Below are positions 44,250-56,002 of a stretch of DNA of 64,000 nucleotides, piece by piece. This DNA is from Sodiomyces alkalinus F11 (Eukaryota > Ascomycota > Sordariomycetes > Glomerellales > Plectosphaerellaceae): positions 186,001-250,000 of the forward strand of contig NW_021167090.1 in NCBI RefSeq assembly GCF_003711515.1, written 5' to 3'. The notes below the pieces were generated by a model. It was not told the DNA's origin. It was given only the letters and a program-made list of their open reading frames with translations, and did no database searches. A program made the translations under genes and the position numbers. Each line of letters begins with the position of its first letter. The stretch's first letter is position 1.

Positions 44250-46024
44250 ATGACCGAGGTTTCTTCCACCAGGCTCTATTTGGGCAACCTTCCTCGCACC
44301 GGTTGGTCTCCGTAGACCTCCATTCTCGCACTTTCTTGGAATGCCGGCCGCTGATATCTCCCATCTTCATCTCCACTGCAGCCACCAAAGCGGACATCGA
44401 GGCCCATTTCGCCTCCCATGGAACTGGCGAAATCACGGAAATCAAGCTCATGAATGGATATGCCTTCATAGAATATAAGGATCCCATGGATGCTCGAGAT
44501 GTTGTTCCTGGTAAGCATCAATCAGTATTCGCAGTTTTGTCTTTCGACGCATTAGGCATTTTCCGGATGGCCCCAGCTGATATGTTTCTTGCTCCTCGCA
44601 GCTTTCCGTACGTCCCTCTTCCAACTGTTACGAGCTACCGGCTTCGTCCATTCCATACCCAGGTTCTTCTTCCATCATGGGCCACACCTGCTAATCCTGT
44701 CGAAGATGGTTCCATCTTCATGGGCCAGCGCCTGACCGTCCAGTTTGCCCGCGGTAGCCGTCAGCGAGAAAGCGAACCCGGTTCCGGTGGCTACAACGAC
44801 CGCCCTACCCCTCGTCCCCGACGCACCCAATACCGGATGCAGATTACGGGACTCCCCAACGATACCAGCTGGCAGGTCTGTTTGACCCATTCTCTCTCCG
44901 TTTCATTTTGATTCCTGGATTCCCGGATTTTTCTCCCTTGATCGTCTACACGGGCACGCGGTTTGGACCAGGTCCTGGGCGTCCAGGAGACAATGTTGCC
45001 ATGCCGAGCTTCCAACCCCTTCGGCCGCCTGCCTGTGGGAGGTATGCGCTGGTGATCTCTGCTCCGCCTTGTCGTCTTCGGCCTATATTGGATGAGCAGA
45101 GCGCTAGCCGGACCCCTTCCTTCCCACGGTGGACGCCTGCTTCTGGCTTCTGAGGTCTCTTGGCTGGTTCCCTTCCTCTTGCGGCTTCGCTTCTGGACAA
45201 CCTATCCATATTCGACCAACCTAATTCCCAATCTGGACTACAACTTACTTGGATAATTCCGTAGGACCTCAAAGATTTTGCTCGACAGTCAAACCTTGAC
45301 GTTGTCTATTCGGAGACCGCCCGTGACGGCAACGGTCGTGGGTACGTCCAAGATGAACCTCAAGTCTTTCCGGGGCGGGTTTTTTTTTTTTTTTTTTTGA
45401 ATTCATCTTGGGAGAGAGCTGATATGGCTTTCTAGTTTTGTCGAGTTTGAAACCGCTGCAGACTTGAAGACCGCCGTTGAGAAGCTTGACAACCGTGAGT
45501 TCAAGGGCAAGCCCGTCACTTGCATTGCCGATGTACGTCTTCTTTCCCTTCATTCGCTGCCAGCGGCCAGGAGCCCCCGGTCCTAACCTTCCGTCCAGAC
45601 CCAAGCAGACATTCCCAGAAGTGATCTCCGCGGTCGGTCTCGGTCCCCCGGTTTTCGGCGGCCGCATGGTCCTCCCATAGATGACTACGAACGCCGCGGT
45701 CCTCCACCCCGCGGATACAGCCCTCGTGGCTACCGCGACGGATACCGTGACAGGAGCCCCCGTCGCGATTACTACGACGACCGGGCCCGTTATCGGTCCC
45801 CCCCTCGGCGACCAGTCGACGATTACCCTCCCCCACCTCCAAGAGGCCGCTATGATGATCCTTATCGCCGAGACTATCCCCCTCCACCCGACCCCTATGC
45901 CAATGGTCGACCCTACGACCGCCCTCCTCGGGACTTTGTACCTCCGCCTCCCCCCCCTCGCGACGTCGGATATCCCCGTGATCCGTACCCGCGTGAGTAC
46001 GATCGTGGCGGCCGTTACTGGTAA
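44250..46024 (+). CDS. SR-type splicing/RNA-binding protein with two RRMs
   Basis: Nuclear RNA-binding protein of the SRSF/Npl3 class. Model: 44250-44301, 44382-44510, 44706-44875, 45265-45341, 45436-45532 and 45599-46024, 316 aa, all introns GT-AG. RRM1 (about 7-82) shows TRLYLGNLP, ATKADIEAHF, NGYAFIEYKDPMDARDVV and LTVQFARG. RRM2 (about 100-173) is of the pseudo-RRM kind (YRMQITGLPNDTSWQDLKDFAR, GRGFVEFETAADLKTAVEKLD). SWQDLKD matches the conserved motif of SR-protein pseudo-RRMs. The C-terminal third is rich in Arg, Tyr, Pro, Asp and Ser with RS/SR, RGY and YPPPPP units, ending DRGGRYW. Introns 2 (195 nt) and 3 (389 nt) are longer than the usual 60-130 nt here. SR genes are often autoregulated by splicing, so those introns may matter. 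Confidence 0.93.
45380..45398 (+). repeat. Poly-T tract in intron 4 of the SR-type gene
   Basis: Nineteen consecutive T residues within a 94-nt intron. It may act as a polypyrimidine tract and may vary in length. Confidence 0.95.
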
Positions 46025-46770
46025 ATCCATTCCTAAATCCATTCCGCTCGCACATTCTTCCCTCTGGGGATCACTCCTTGACTCTGCATAGATCCTGGGT
46101 GACTCGGACACGATGCCATGAGCCTGGAAGACGCGTGACTGGTAGCAACAGAATAATAGCCGGACAGTAGCGACGCCGAATTGAAGGGGTGAGAGCAAAC
46201 GAGACTTCGCACATGGCGCCAGCTGCTGCTGCTGTTGCTGCAAACACCACCAGGGCGCGAGGAAAGGCACGGCAGTTTTGCTTTATTCGATGTTAACGAT
46301 TGACCTTATGAGCTTTTAACACCCACCGGCAGCTGCGCTCACTCTTCTGATTGGGTTTCAGCGTAGGAAATGCGAAGGGTCCCAGTCCGTTGCCCAAAAG
46401 ACAAATGTTGTGGTAAAAAGAAATGGGCCTGGAATGACATTTTTCATGTACGATAACGAATGAGGATATCACTTAATCAAGACTGATTGTGTCTCTTTGC
46501 GACCCGAAAAAGAAATCTCAAGCATTTATGTACAGGCATAAGGAACCCCGGTGTTCAAGAGTCCAGGATATGTGTGCTGTTCGACGCAGCGACTATTAAC
46601 AGTGGAATAGGCAAGAGAACGAACTGTGTACCACACGGGCGCATAGTCCGGGCAACACACACTATTATTCGCTCACGTGGTCCAAGAATGAGAACGTAGT
46701 CTGTCCATTTCAGACGGTTGCCACTCCTCCAAGATCTCTGATCAACATGTCCCCCATGATATTATGGGCT
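46025..46770. other. Convergent intergenic region, SR-type gene / PEX11
   Basis: This is a 3'-3' interval with short frames only. I see no gene. Confidence 0.6.
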
Positions 46771-47681
46771 TTATGCCGTCTTCTTCCATTGGCTGTAGAC
46801 GCCGACCAGACTGCTAACAGTGCCGGCAATGCCGACGATGCCGTCGTCCAAGGCGACCCAGTTCAAGCCGGAGAGGGGGACGGTCAAGTCGCAGAGGTCG
46901 CAGAGGAGTTGCATCCTGCTAGTGCTTCGTTCCCTATACGGCGCGTAGAAAACGGTCAGTTAGCGGGCGTGGAACATAGTACGTGGATACAGGGGAATAT
47001 AGAAAGCACGCGGGATTGGAGGGTAGAGGCGAGGTTTGCAGAGGGGGAAGCGGTGGGTGGAGAAGGGGCGAAAAGAAGAAGAGAAGGAGGAGGAGCAGGA
47101 GGAAAGAGGAAAAGGAAAGAAGAAGAAAAAACGCACAAGGTTATTCTCTTGCTCTCGACAGCTCCCTCGGCCTCCTTCAAGTCGACTCGGGCCTGGCGCT
47201 GACGCAGACGATGGAGGGTGTAAAGCTGGGCGACGACGCTGCAGACGATACCAGCGGCCCAGAAGCGGTAGGCCTCGCGCTGGAGCGTCTTGGTGCGCGG
47301 GGAGCGACGGATGCCGAGGGCGTCGGGGAGGGTGGCGGCGTCGAAGGAGAGGTAGCCGGCGTAGCCCAGCTGGCGGCCAATGGCGGCGTAGCGGAGGAAG
47401 GGGTCGAGGGTCGGGGCGGCGTCGGCGGCGACGGCGGCGGCCTTGAGGTGCTCGACGTTCTTGCCGAAGCGGAGGATCTTGCGGGCTAGGCCGAACTGCT
47501 TCTTCACGGCGTCCCAGGGCGCGACTTGGGAGGCGGCGGCGTTGGTGCGGTACAGGTACCAGGCGTAGAAGCGGGCGAAGTACTGCAGGGTGCGGAGGAG
47601 CTTGTCGCGGCCTACTGTGGTGGCGACGAAGCGGAGGTAGTGGGCTACCGAAGGGTGGTATACGAGGGCGTTGGCGACCAT
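46771..47681 (-). CDS. PEX11: Peroxisomal membrane elongation factor Pex11
   Basis: Promotes peroxisome elongation and division from the peroxisomal membrane. Model: complement of 46771-46933 and 47137-47681, 235 aa, the usual Pex11 length. The 203-nt intron (GTGCGT, a CTAAC branch site, TATAG) joins AVESKRITL to ERSTSRMQLLCDLCDLTVP. The N-terminal amphipathic region is present (DKLLRTLQYFARFYAWYLYR, about 25-45), as are KKQFGLARKILRFGKNVEHL (about 61-80) and YAGYLSFDAATLPDALGI. The C-terminal part has LSGLNWVALDDGIVGIAGTVSSLVGV, the typical hydrophobic end, closing SQWKKTA. The start at 47681 is the first ATG in frame. The intron is strongly pyrimidine-rich on the sense strand. Confidence 0.95.
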
Positions 47682-49628
47682 TTTTGTTGGTTTGGGGGTT
47701 GGAGGGGGTTGATGAGTGAGCGCGGAGGAGGGGGGCGCGTTGGTTGGGGAGGGAAGTTGTTGCGCAATAATGGGTGGGAGATGTAAAGATGGGAGGAAGA
47801 AACAATAGCGCACGACTGTAGGGGTGGGATGATCAACGAAAGGGTATCAAAAGCGTGTCAATTATCGTTGTAAAGCACGGGTGGGAAGGAAGGTCGAAGA
47901 ATGATGAGGTCTGTGTGGTGTCGCAATGATCGCGCGTGGTTTCGTCGCGGTGAAAGATGTCGGGAGATGGTTTGGGAATAGTTCGCTTTGCGATCGTTAA
48001 AAGTCGTTGTTAGGTCGAACACACGAGCATTTCTCGGGCAATGCAGCGTGTAGACGGACTCCAGGTGCCGTAGATTGGCTTGGGGGGGGACTTTGAAAGT
48101 CTGTCTGGGGGAGGTTATAGAGCACATGCCGAGGTCCACCACACAGTTACCGAGAGTCGATCCCGAAGGGGGGTTCCTCCTGGGCATGTCAGATGACAAA
48201 GCAGAGCATGTGCAAATGTGACGTGCATTTGTGATGATGCTGGAGAAGTACGGAGGAGTACGTATTTCGTGTCCGTCGTAACGAAACATGTGGCTCGCGA
48301 TGGGGTACGTGGCTGGAATATGTGGCTGGTGCTGGGTTTGGTGGGGGACGTTCTCCGCAGTTACGTCAGGGGAAAATCACCTGGCCAGTTGACCAAGGGT
48401 GGCATTCTCTGTCCTCAGTCCTCTAATGCCCTATGCTTTGCTCTAGCCCTCTGGGTAGGTCTCCGGCATATATCATTGATTGATGTGAAATGCGTTATGG
48501 AATTATATGAATTATTACATAACAACAGCGAAACCAAGGGTCACGAGTCGCGTCAAGTCATCAGTCTTAAATAGCGGGGTAGAGGGCGTCTCGGGATAGA
48601 TACAGCAAGACATCGGGCGTCTTCGCGCTTGGTAAAGCTGCGAAAGGTTTCTGCTTCCGAGAAATCCTCGCGAGAGCGGTATATAAGGTGGGTTTTCTTG
48701 GCAAGTTGTCTTTCTCGGGTTCCCCTCGGCCGGAAACGTCCAAGCAACGAACGAACTACCTATTCGCTACGGTCACTACCACCAGTCAGACAGCTCGCAA
48801 GGCGAAGCTAGCGTTAGGTCTTTCCCTGTCAGGCATCGAATCGCCCCTGCCCCTGAAGCTGAGCTTGGGGAACTGGGGTGGAATAGCCCTTCAATAACCG
48901 CCTGGCCGAGAGATGTACCGCTAAAACAAGGGGTGAGGGGCACGCAGCTTATCGTGGACCACGCGGACAAGTTACAACGCTTTGCCGTCACCGGATCTGT
49001 CCGGCTCGTCACCGTTAGGTTGTTTGTCCGGCAATTCCGTTTCGTTTCGTTTTTCAGCATACACGAGGATATATGTTTATGTTAATCTTCCTTTGTATTT
49101 CTCTTCAGTTTTGCATTCCATTATCATCGGTCCCACTGCCAAACGTAATAGGTATATATATAGATGTAAAGGGGTCCTGTTCCACTCCACGTCCCGTCGA
49201 TCCATCCCATCACATTACTCACTGTCGTCATCATTGTGTCTACCTTATCCGTCCTTACGCTCCGAACATACGGCTAGCATATACAACCTTCTGCCGGCAG
49301 AAAAAAAAACCCCCGTCGTGTACCCGCGGCTTTCATCCAAGCCTTTACATCCCCACCTAACATATAGTCTGGAACATCTCGGGGATATAAACTGTAAGTC
49401 TACATACATATACGCGGGATGCTCCCACATATGCTATCTTCATGAAGACATCCTGACCATCGTAACTAAGGGTATATAGTCCAATTGACCTTAGAAGACG
49501 CTTCGAACTTCCATTACGACCCACAATCCACCCTCAATCCAGCCACCACGAAGCTACGAAGCCACAAACCCTCCTCTTAATACCCCATACGCCATCTAGC
49601 ACCCCATCACCCTCAATAATCGCCCACC
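47682..49628. other. 1.9-kb divergent intergenic region, PEX11 / FBP1
   Basis: It must carry both promoters. FBP1 is usually glucose-repressed and its leader could be long. Frames here are short and without family features. TATA-like sequence (TATATATAGATG) is seen at 49153-49164, about 470 bp before FBP1. No separate gene seen. Confidence 0.55.
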
Positions 49629-50898
49629 ATGTCGACAAACCGCACCGGATCCCCGCCCGAGGTGGAAAAGGTCAACACTAACATTGTCACCCTCACACGG
49701 TTCCTCACCGAGGAGCAAACAAAACACAAGGAGGCTACCGGAGATTTTACGTAGGTTCCCGTTCCCGGGCCACTATGGTTCTCCAAAGCCCAAAGCCCAA
49801 ACCCCAAGCCCCAAGCCCCAACTAACTGACACTGACACTCACGAACAGGCTCCTCTGCCACGCCCTGCAATTCTCATTCAAGTCAATCGCCTACTACATC
49901 CGCCGCTCCACCCTAGTCAACCTGACCGGTCTGGCCGGTTCTGCAAACGTCACCGGCGACGAGCAGAAGAAGCTCGATGTCATCTCCAACGACCTCTTCA
50001 TCGAGGCCATGCGGTCATCGGGCCGGTGCGCCATGCTCGTGTCCGAAGAGGAGGAACACATCATCTTCTTCCGCGGCAGCAAGGGAGCCCGCTACGCCAT
50101 TGCCTGCGATCCCATCGACGGCAGCTCCAACCTCGACGCCGGCGTCTCGGTAGGCACCATCTTCGCCATCCACAAGCTGCCCGAGGGCGCCAGTGCCACA
50201 AAGGAGGACATCCTCAAGCCGGGCACCGAGCTCGTCGCCGCCGGCTTCACCATGTACGGCGCCTCCGCCCAGCTCGTCATCACCATGAAGGGCAGCACCG
50301 TCAACGGCTTCACGCTGGACAACGGCGTCGGCGAGTTCATCCTCACACACCCGGACATGAAGATCCCGCGCGCCCGCACCATCTACTCGGTCAACGAGGG
50401 CAATTCCCTCTACTGGGAGGACAAGACGAAGAACTACTTCAACTCCCTCAAGGAGGCCCAGCCCGACGGGAAGCCGTACAGCGCCCGTTACATCGGTAGC
50501 ATGGTCTCCGACGCCTATCGCACTCTCCTCTACGGTGGCATCTTCGCCTACCCGGCCGACAAGAAGAGCCCCAAGGGCAAGCTCCGCATTCTTTATGAGT
50601 GTGCGCCTATGGCCATGGTGTTTGAGAATGGTGAGTACTATTTGTCTTCCTGCCTTCTCTCCCTCTCCCTCTCCCTCTCCCTCTCTCTCTTCTTCTTCTT
50701 TTTTTTTCTTCCCTCACCGCCTAGTCTTCCAACGGAGATGCGCGTGCTAACGGCGAACACGTCACAGCTGGTGGTCAGGCAGTCGATAGCAACATGAAGC
50801 GCATGCTCGAGGTCGTGCCCGAGCACATCCATGACAGGTCGGGCATCTTCATGGGCAGCTACGATGAGGTTGAGAAGGTTAAGACGTTCTACAAGTAG
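49629..50898 (+). CDS. FBP1: Fructose-1,6-bisphosphatase
   Basis: Gluconeogenic enzyme hydrolysing fructose 1,6-bisphosphate to fructose 6-phosphate in the cytosol. Model: 49629-49750, 49849-50630 and 50768-50898, 344 aa, normal for the family. The 98-nt and 137-nt introns split the Thr codon of GDFT-LLCHALQFSFK and the Ala codon before GGQAVDSNMKRMLEVVP. Metal and active-site motifs are intact: VSEEEE (about 105), CDPIDGSSNLD (about 125-135), TMYGASAQLV (about 173-182), ARYIGSMVSD, LLYGGIFAYPADKKSPKGKLRILYECAPMA and the C-terminal GSYDEVEKVKTFYK. The substrate-binding segment is conserved, so the enzyme should be active. Intron 2 contains a CCCTCT/CTT microsatellite. Confidence 0.97.
50656..50711 (+). 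repeat. CCCTCT/CTT microsatellite in FBP1 intron 2
   Basis: Repeated CTCTCC units pass into CT and CTT runs and a T tract, all within the intron. Confidence 0.9.
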
Positions 50899-51535
50899 GC
50901 ATAATTATTATGTGTTGGTGAATGGCAGGGTGGGTGCTGCAATAAGAGAGAGTGCCTCGAGAAGAGCCGAGTCTTATGAAGAGGGAATAGAGGAAAAGGG
51001 GAAAGAGGAAGGGATTGGCAACAAGATTTTGCACGAAGCGCCATGCATCCCGGTATTTGAATGGGTCATCGGTTATCGGCTGGTCCAGGGGGTGTTTTTT
51101 TTTAGTTTTCTCAGGAGAGGGCACGGGAATGAGACGAGATCATGGGAACCAATCCCCTACAGCCAATAATCATAACCAAATATCACGGGCCAATTGTACA
51201 CACGGAGTAATATCGCCAGGACATTTCCAAGAAGTACCTTGGGAAGAATTCTCCGTTGGGTGAAGAGTCCCAAGACAGATGGCGGTTGCTATTCGTATTT
51301 CGCAAGGTACAGAATTGCACTGTATGGCCGCCAGAAGAACCCCACGGTGCACCCCACATCCTGGTAAAATCACACAGTATACGCACCGTTGAATTGTCTG
51401 TCTGCTCCGAGACCGCAGCCAGACCTTGACTAGACCCCGCCACTATTTGTCGTTGTGAGGGGCAGTTCAAACCTAAAGTTTTGTTACGACTTCTTCTCGT
51501 TGACATCTTAGCAAGTTCGTCAATTTTATAAAAGA
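50899..51535. other. Intergenic region FBP1 / homoserine dehydrogenase
   Basis: It contains the FBP1 3' end and the promoter of the next gene on the same strand. No gene seen. Confidence 0.6.
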
Positions 51536-52842
51536 ATGGCTGCCCCAAACAAGCAAGTGTTGATCGCCATTATTGGTAAGGGAAACTCCCTCCCCACCCC
51601 CCCCTCACCCCCCCCCTTTTATCAGACCATTCATTCATTCGTGCTCTCCGCCATCCAGCCTGCCCACATCTCGGTCTCCCAACACCCAGGGCGTCAACGA
51701 TTTACCCTCTCCCTTGCCCCTATTACCCTATTACGATAGATCGCACTCGCTAACCATGGAACTCGTCGAGTACGGCTTTAGGCGCCGGAGGTGTGGGCAA
51801 ATGCTTCCTCTCCCAACTGTCAGCCCTGGCGACCCGGCGGCCATCGCCCAAGCTCAGCCTCTGCTATATCTCTACGAGCAAGAAGGCCTTGTATAATGAT
51901 GACTACACGCCCATAGCCCTCGATGGCACCCTCGAAGCTCTCGCGGCATCCTCTCGTTCGCCCCCGTCCCTCTCGCAGGTCGTCGACTACCTCGCCGCCG
52001 CCCCGCACAAGGTCGTGCTCGTCGACAACACCAGCTCCCAGGACGTTGCCGACCACTTCCCGACCTTCCTCCGCCGCGGCATCAACGTCATCACCCCCAA
52101 CAAGAAGGCCTTCTCCGGCTCGTACGGCCTGTGGCAGGACATTTTCGCCGCGGCTGCCGAGTCGGGCGCGTCAGTGTTCCACGAGTCGTCCGTGGGCGCC
52201 GGGCTCCCCGTCATCTCCACGCTCCGCGAGCTGGTCGAGACGGGCGACCGCGTCACCAAGATCGAGGGCGTCTTCAGCGGCACCATGTCCTTCCTCTTCA
52301 ACACCTTCGCCCCGACCTCCGGAGCCGGCGGCTCCTGGTCCGCCGAGGTCAAGAACGCCAAGGCCCTCGGGTACACCGAGCCCGACCCGCGTGACGACCT
52401 CAACGGCCTCGACGTCGCCCGCAAGCTCACCATCCTGGCCCGCCTCGCCGGCCTGCCCGTCGAGTCGCCCACCTCGTTCCCCGTCCAGAGCCTGATCCCC
52501 GAGGCGCTCGACTCGTGCACCTCCGGCGACGAGTTCCTCGAGAGGCTGCCGGCCTTCGACGCCGACATGGAGCGGACGCGCGCCGACGCAGAGAAGGAGG
52601 GGAAGGTCGTCCGCTTCGTCGGCAGCTTCGACGTCGCCGCCAAACAGGTGAAGGTCGGCCTCGAGAAGTTCGACAAGTCCCACCCCATCGCTGGTCTCAA
52701 GGGCAGCGACAACATCATCAGTTTCTACACAGAGCGCTATGGGAGCAACCCTCTCATCATCCAGGGCGCCGGCGCCGGTGGTGAGGTGACTGCCATGGGA
52801 GTCACTGGGGACCTGTTGAAGGTCCTTGCCCGTATCGGCTGA
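51536..52842 (+). CDS. HOM6: Homoserine dehydrogenase
   Basis: Reduces aspartate semialdehyde to homoserine with NAD(P)H, the branch point to threonine, methionine and isoleucine. Model: 51536-51575 and 51782-52842, 366 aa, close to yeast Hom6 (359 aa). The 206-nt intron (GTAAGG, a GCTAAC branch site, TTTAG) splits the Gly codon of the Rossmann loop and restores IGAGGVGKCFLSQL at about 13-26. VLVDNTSS (about 87-94) and NVITPNKKAFSG (about 110-121) belong to the NAD-binding domain. The catalytic region contains FHESSVGAGLPVISTL, GVFSGTMSFLFN and the family signature GYTEPDPRDDLNGLDVARKLTIL (about 212-234). The end is QGAGAGGEVTAMGVTGDLLKV. It is a single-domain enzyme without an aspartokinase fusion, as in fungi. 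Confidence 0.96.
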
Positions 52843-53095
52843 GTCGGTCCGAGGGGGGTGTTGGGAAAGTAACATTTAAACATAAATGAACAAAAGTTCA
52901 CGGGTCGATGGCCATCTCCCAGAAAGAAAACATATTCCCGGCAGCTCGAACGATGGACTTGGTCTCGCTATGTTAGCTGCGCACAGAGAAACCACTTCAG
53001 GGCCTCGCCCATTCTATCCTATTGACTCGAGACGCCACATCCACCACGGGGTAGTGCAAATCGAGCAAGAATAGGGGGGAAAGCGCTAGAGCATA

Positions 53096-53344
53096 CCGTA
53101 AAAACTCATAACTTTCGCCCTTGGAACTATTGGCTCGGCGCCCTATCCCCCTATAACCTAAAAAAGTTAAGCAATGAATAGAAGAGTTTTTATAAGGTAG
53201 CTATAACCCCCTTTTTGACGATCTTGATTCCTAATTATAGAGGGCGCTGCTATTAGCTTCTATAACCCGCTAAGCCGGGTTCGTGAGTATGGATCCTGCC
53301 TATTACGGTATAGTTCTAAGGGCGCAGGTTATGAGTTTTTACGG
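53096..53344. mobile_element. 249-bp non-autonomous TIR element (MITE) with TA target duplication
   Basis: The two ends are inverted repeats of about 35 bp matching at 32 positions; the first 17 (CCGTAAAAACTCATAAC) are identical. Both ends are flanked by TA (53094-53095 and 53345-53346). The interior is AT-rich and has no coding frame. Size, TIR and TA duplication fit a MITE mobilised by a Tc1/mariner-type transposase. No such transposase is in the window. Confidence 0.85.
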
Positions 53345-55397
53345 TAGCTGCTTACTGATTATTCCAAGGTCTATATATAGTTGTTTTTAGACCTATCGCT
53401 TGATAGGAGAGGTCTAACGAATTCTAACCTGAGACGTCCATTTAACACGTACCTAATCAAGTGACTAAGAACAAGCGGCACAACATCGGCTTGACATGTC
53501 GGACTCGTGGGAGTCTCTTCGACGCCAGCACGACTACCGACAACGGGTTGCCCAGTGCTTTCAAGGAGAAGAATTTATCGCACCTAAGAGTCAATCCAGC
53601 CTCCACGAACGCCCGTTTCTCGCATACTCGCTGGAGCTTGTTTTTATGAGAGACGCGGAGGCTTCTCGCAAAGGTCCACGGTGTACGTGTATGTAAGCTT
53701 TTAGGTAGAAATCGGGGGGTTGAACTCAACAATATCTCAGGTACAGAATTGAGAAACAGCTGGAGGCCGCCAAGTGCCTTAATTATAACAATTAGCACCG
53801 GAAACGTAATGCGTGGCGCCAAAAATACATGCGAGGGGGTTTCGATCTAGCATGTGCGGTTGTTCATCGGCTTCCACGAACAGGGTCCCATCTTCCACGT
53901 GTTCGTTTACTATTCGATGAGTCGACGAAGGCTCCAAACATTCTGGCCGAGATAGATGCTGGGTTGAGAAGTCAGCTCCAATGATGACCCATGACCGAAG
54001 ACGTGACTTCGTTATCGACGGGATAAAAGACCGAGGCTCACCGAGCGGGGAGAGGGAAGGATCAACAACATTGAACCTAGGAACGAACTAAATCCAACAG
54101 ACCGGATCTGATTGAGGTATGTGAGGACGAAGTGGCGTCTGGGTAGGCGGAACTTGGAGGATTGAAGCTTCAGCACCAGCTCAGCTACCTCCGGCTTGAG
54201 TTTCTGATCCAGTTAAAAATCGACGTTCGCAAAAACCCGGCGGTTACAGATAAACTTATATTGAGCCCGGAGGCTAAGGTTAGGGGTAGGTCTGGGGCCG
54301 AATGGAACAACAGGTTGAGCTGAGGGTTGCTACGTAAGCTTCTAAGACAAGCTTACAATTTTCTCTAGGCCACATGGCTAAGTGCCTTAGGGAACCGCCG
54401 TTATAATAGGAGAAAGTTAGAAACACTCTTCACGCTGACTGAAAACCACTCTTCTTGATGATGGGAAAACAGTCTTTGTTCGTGATGATTGACGCGACGC
54501 TTGACGCGACGGGCGAAGCAATTCAGCCAATCAATTAGAGGCCCAACGGCCAATACCACTTTTCTTATCGGCCACGCCACGCGTCCGTAGTGGGGGGCCT
54601 TGGCTCGGCTCGCCTTCCGTGGGGCATTGTTCCGTGCGCCGTAGCGCGTCCCGGCTCCGGACCTCCGGTGTGTATCCCGCACTCGAAACGAGGGCGACGT
54701 GCTCTTCACCATCGCGGGTTTGGATTCTATTCTCTCCAAGGTACGTACCTACGGAGCATGGACGCACAAAGGTCTACTAACGATGCGGCTCGAGTGGCTT
54801 ACTCGTCGGCGAACTCAATCAAAGTTGGCACGTTGCTGTCTCTCCTTTCCTGTTGTAAATTGTAATATGCCATGATCCTTACGACTAGCGTGGGTGTTTA
54901 CGTTTGAGCTAGCATATTGGTCCATATCTCGTCGAGACTTCATCTGCTTACCCTATTAACCACCCAACACGGCCTTTTACAAGGTGCAAGTTAAAGCACC
55001 CATGTCAAGAAGAATTTCGATCTTTTGGTAGATTTGCCGACATAAAGTTTAAGGTTCTACGGGGGAGCCAAGTGGTGTTACTACACGGGGTAAAGTCCCA
55101 AGGTCGAAAGATACCTAAGGTATGGGCTGATACGGTACGTGTACTTGTCCCTTTTTAGTGCCTTAGTAAATGATTAGGTAGATCTGGTGGCTGTCCACAA
55201 AAGTCCAGTATTGAATCGTCCCGGATCCCTTGGCTAAGGACCATGTGGCATTCAGACTCTGCTCAGGGGATGACCGGACGTAGCCTGTAGGCCCGTCTCA
55301 TGTTGGCTTTTCGCAGTGTTGACACCCTCCAATCGCCCTATACGCACTTCTTCAATCGTTCTTGGTCAAGACGTCGAAGAAGGCACTTGGTCGACGT

Positions 55398-55456
55398 TCG
55401 GACTCCGGACTCCAGACGGCGGACTCCGGACGTCGGACTCAGAGTGCGGACTCGGC
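55398..55456 (+). repeat. GGACTC-type imperfect tandem repeat
   Basis: Degenerate repeats of CGGACTC/GGACTCCGGA with CAGACGGC and GACGTC variants in intergenic DNA. Confidence 0.8.
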
Positions 55457-56002
55457 ATATACCTTGGTCATGGTGCGGGCGGAAGCCCGCCATAAGGATC
55501 CACCCTGGATGATGGATCAGCGGCAGGGGCGTTTTCGTCCTCTAACCTAGTGTACGTGTACTTACAACGTTACAGATTACAGAGTCGATCGACACAGGTA
55601 GGTGATCAACATTGAGAAGTGGGATGCCCCCTTGATCCATCTGGTGCCAGTCTTAAGCGTAGTCACCGATGAATAAATTCAACTAGATACGTGCATGGAG
55701 CGACATTACCAAAGCTAAGACAGGCGCTGTAACCATAGCACATGCAGAAATGCTGCACTGCTCCTTGTTTCAGTCGCTGTGCAGAAATCGCTAATGCATC
55801 ATGTCGTTCGTGAAGGTAAGAAGTCCCTGGGGTAGTAACCTAATCTATGCCGCATATCCATGCATTCCGACTCATGCAATCCGAATTCCAGTTCCTCTCT
55901 CTCAACAGTAATAAAACCCCAGTATCTCTTCTCTCAAAATAATAAAACCCCAGTATATATCTCTCTCTCCAAAGTAATCGTGTCTCGCCTCCGTTCTGCC
56001 GC

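Larger units (their letters stand above)
52843..56002. other. 3.2-kb intergenic region containing a MITE
   Basis: It holds the 3' end of HOM6, a 249-bp TIR element (53096-53344), a 12-bp duplication TTGACGCGACGC (54489-54511) and a GGACTC repeat (55398-55456). Frames are short; the ATG frame at 53496-53696 (66 aa) has no recognised family. I see no convincing gene. Confidence 0.55.

Noticed and set aside
54401..54739. 112-codon minus-strand frame rich in Arg/His
   Set aside because: It overlaps an imperfect 12-bp duplication and has no recognisable domain.
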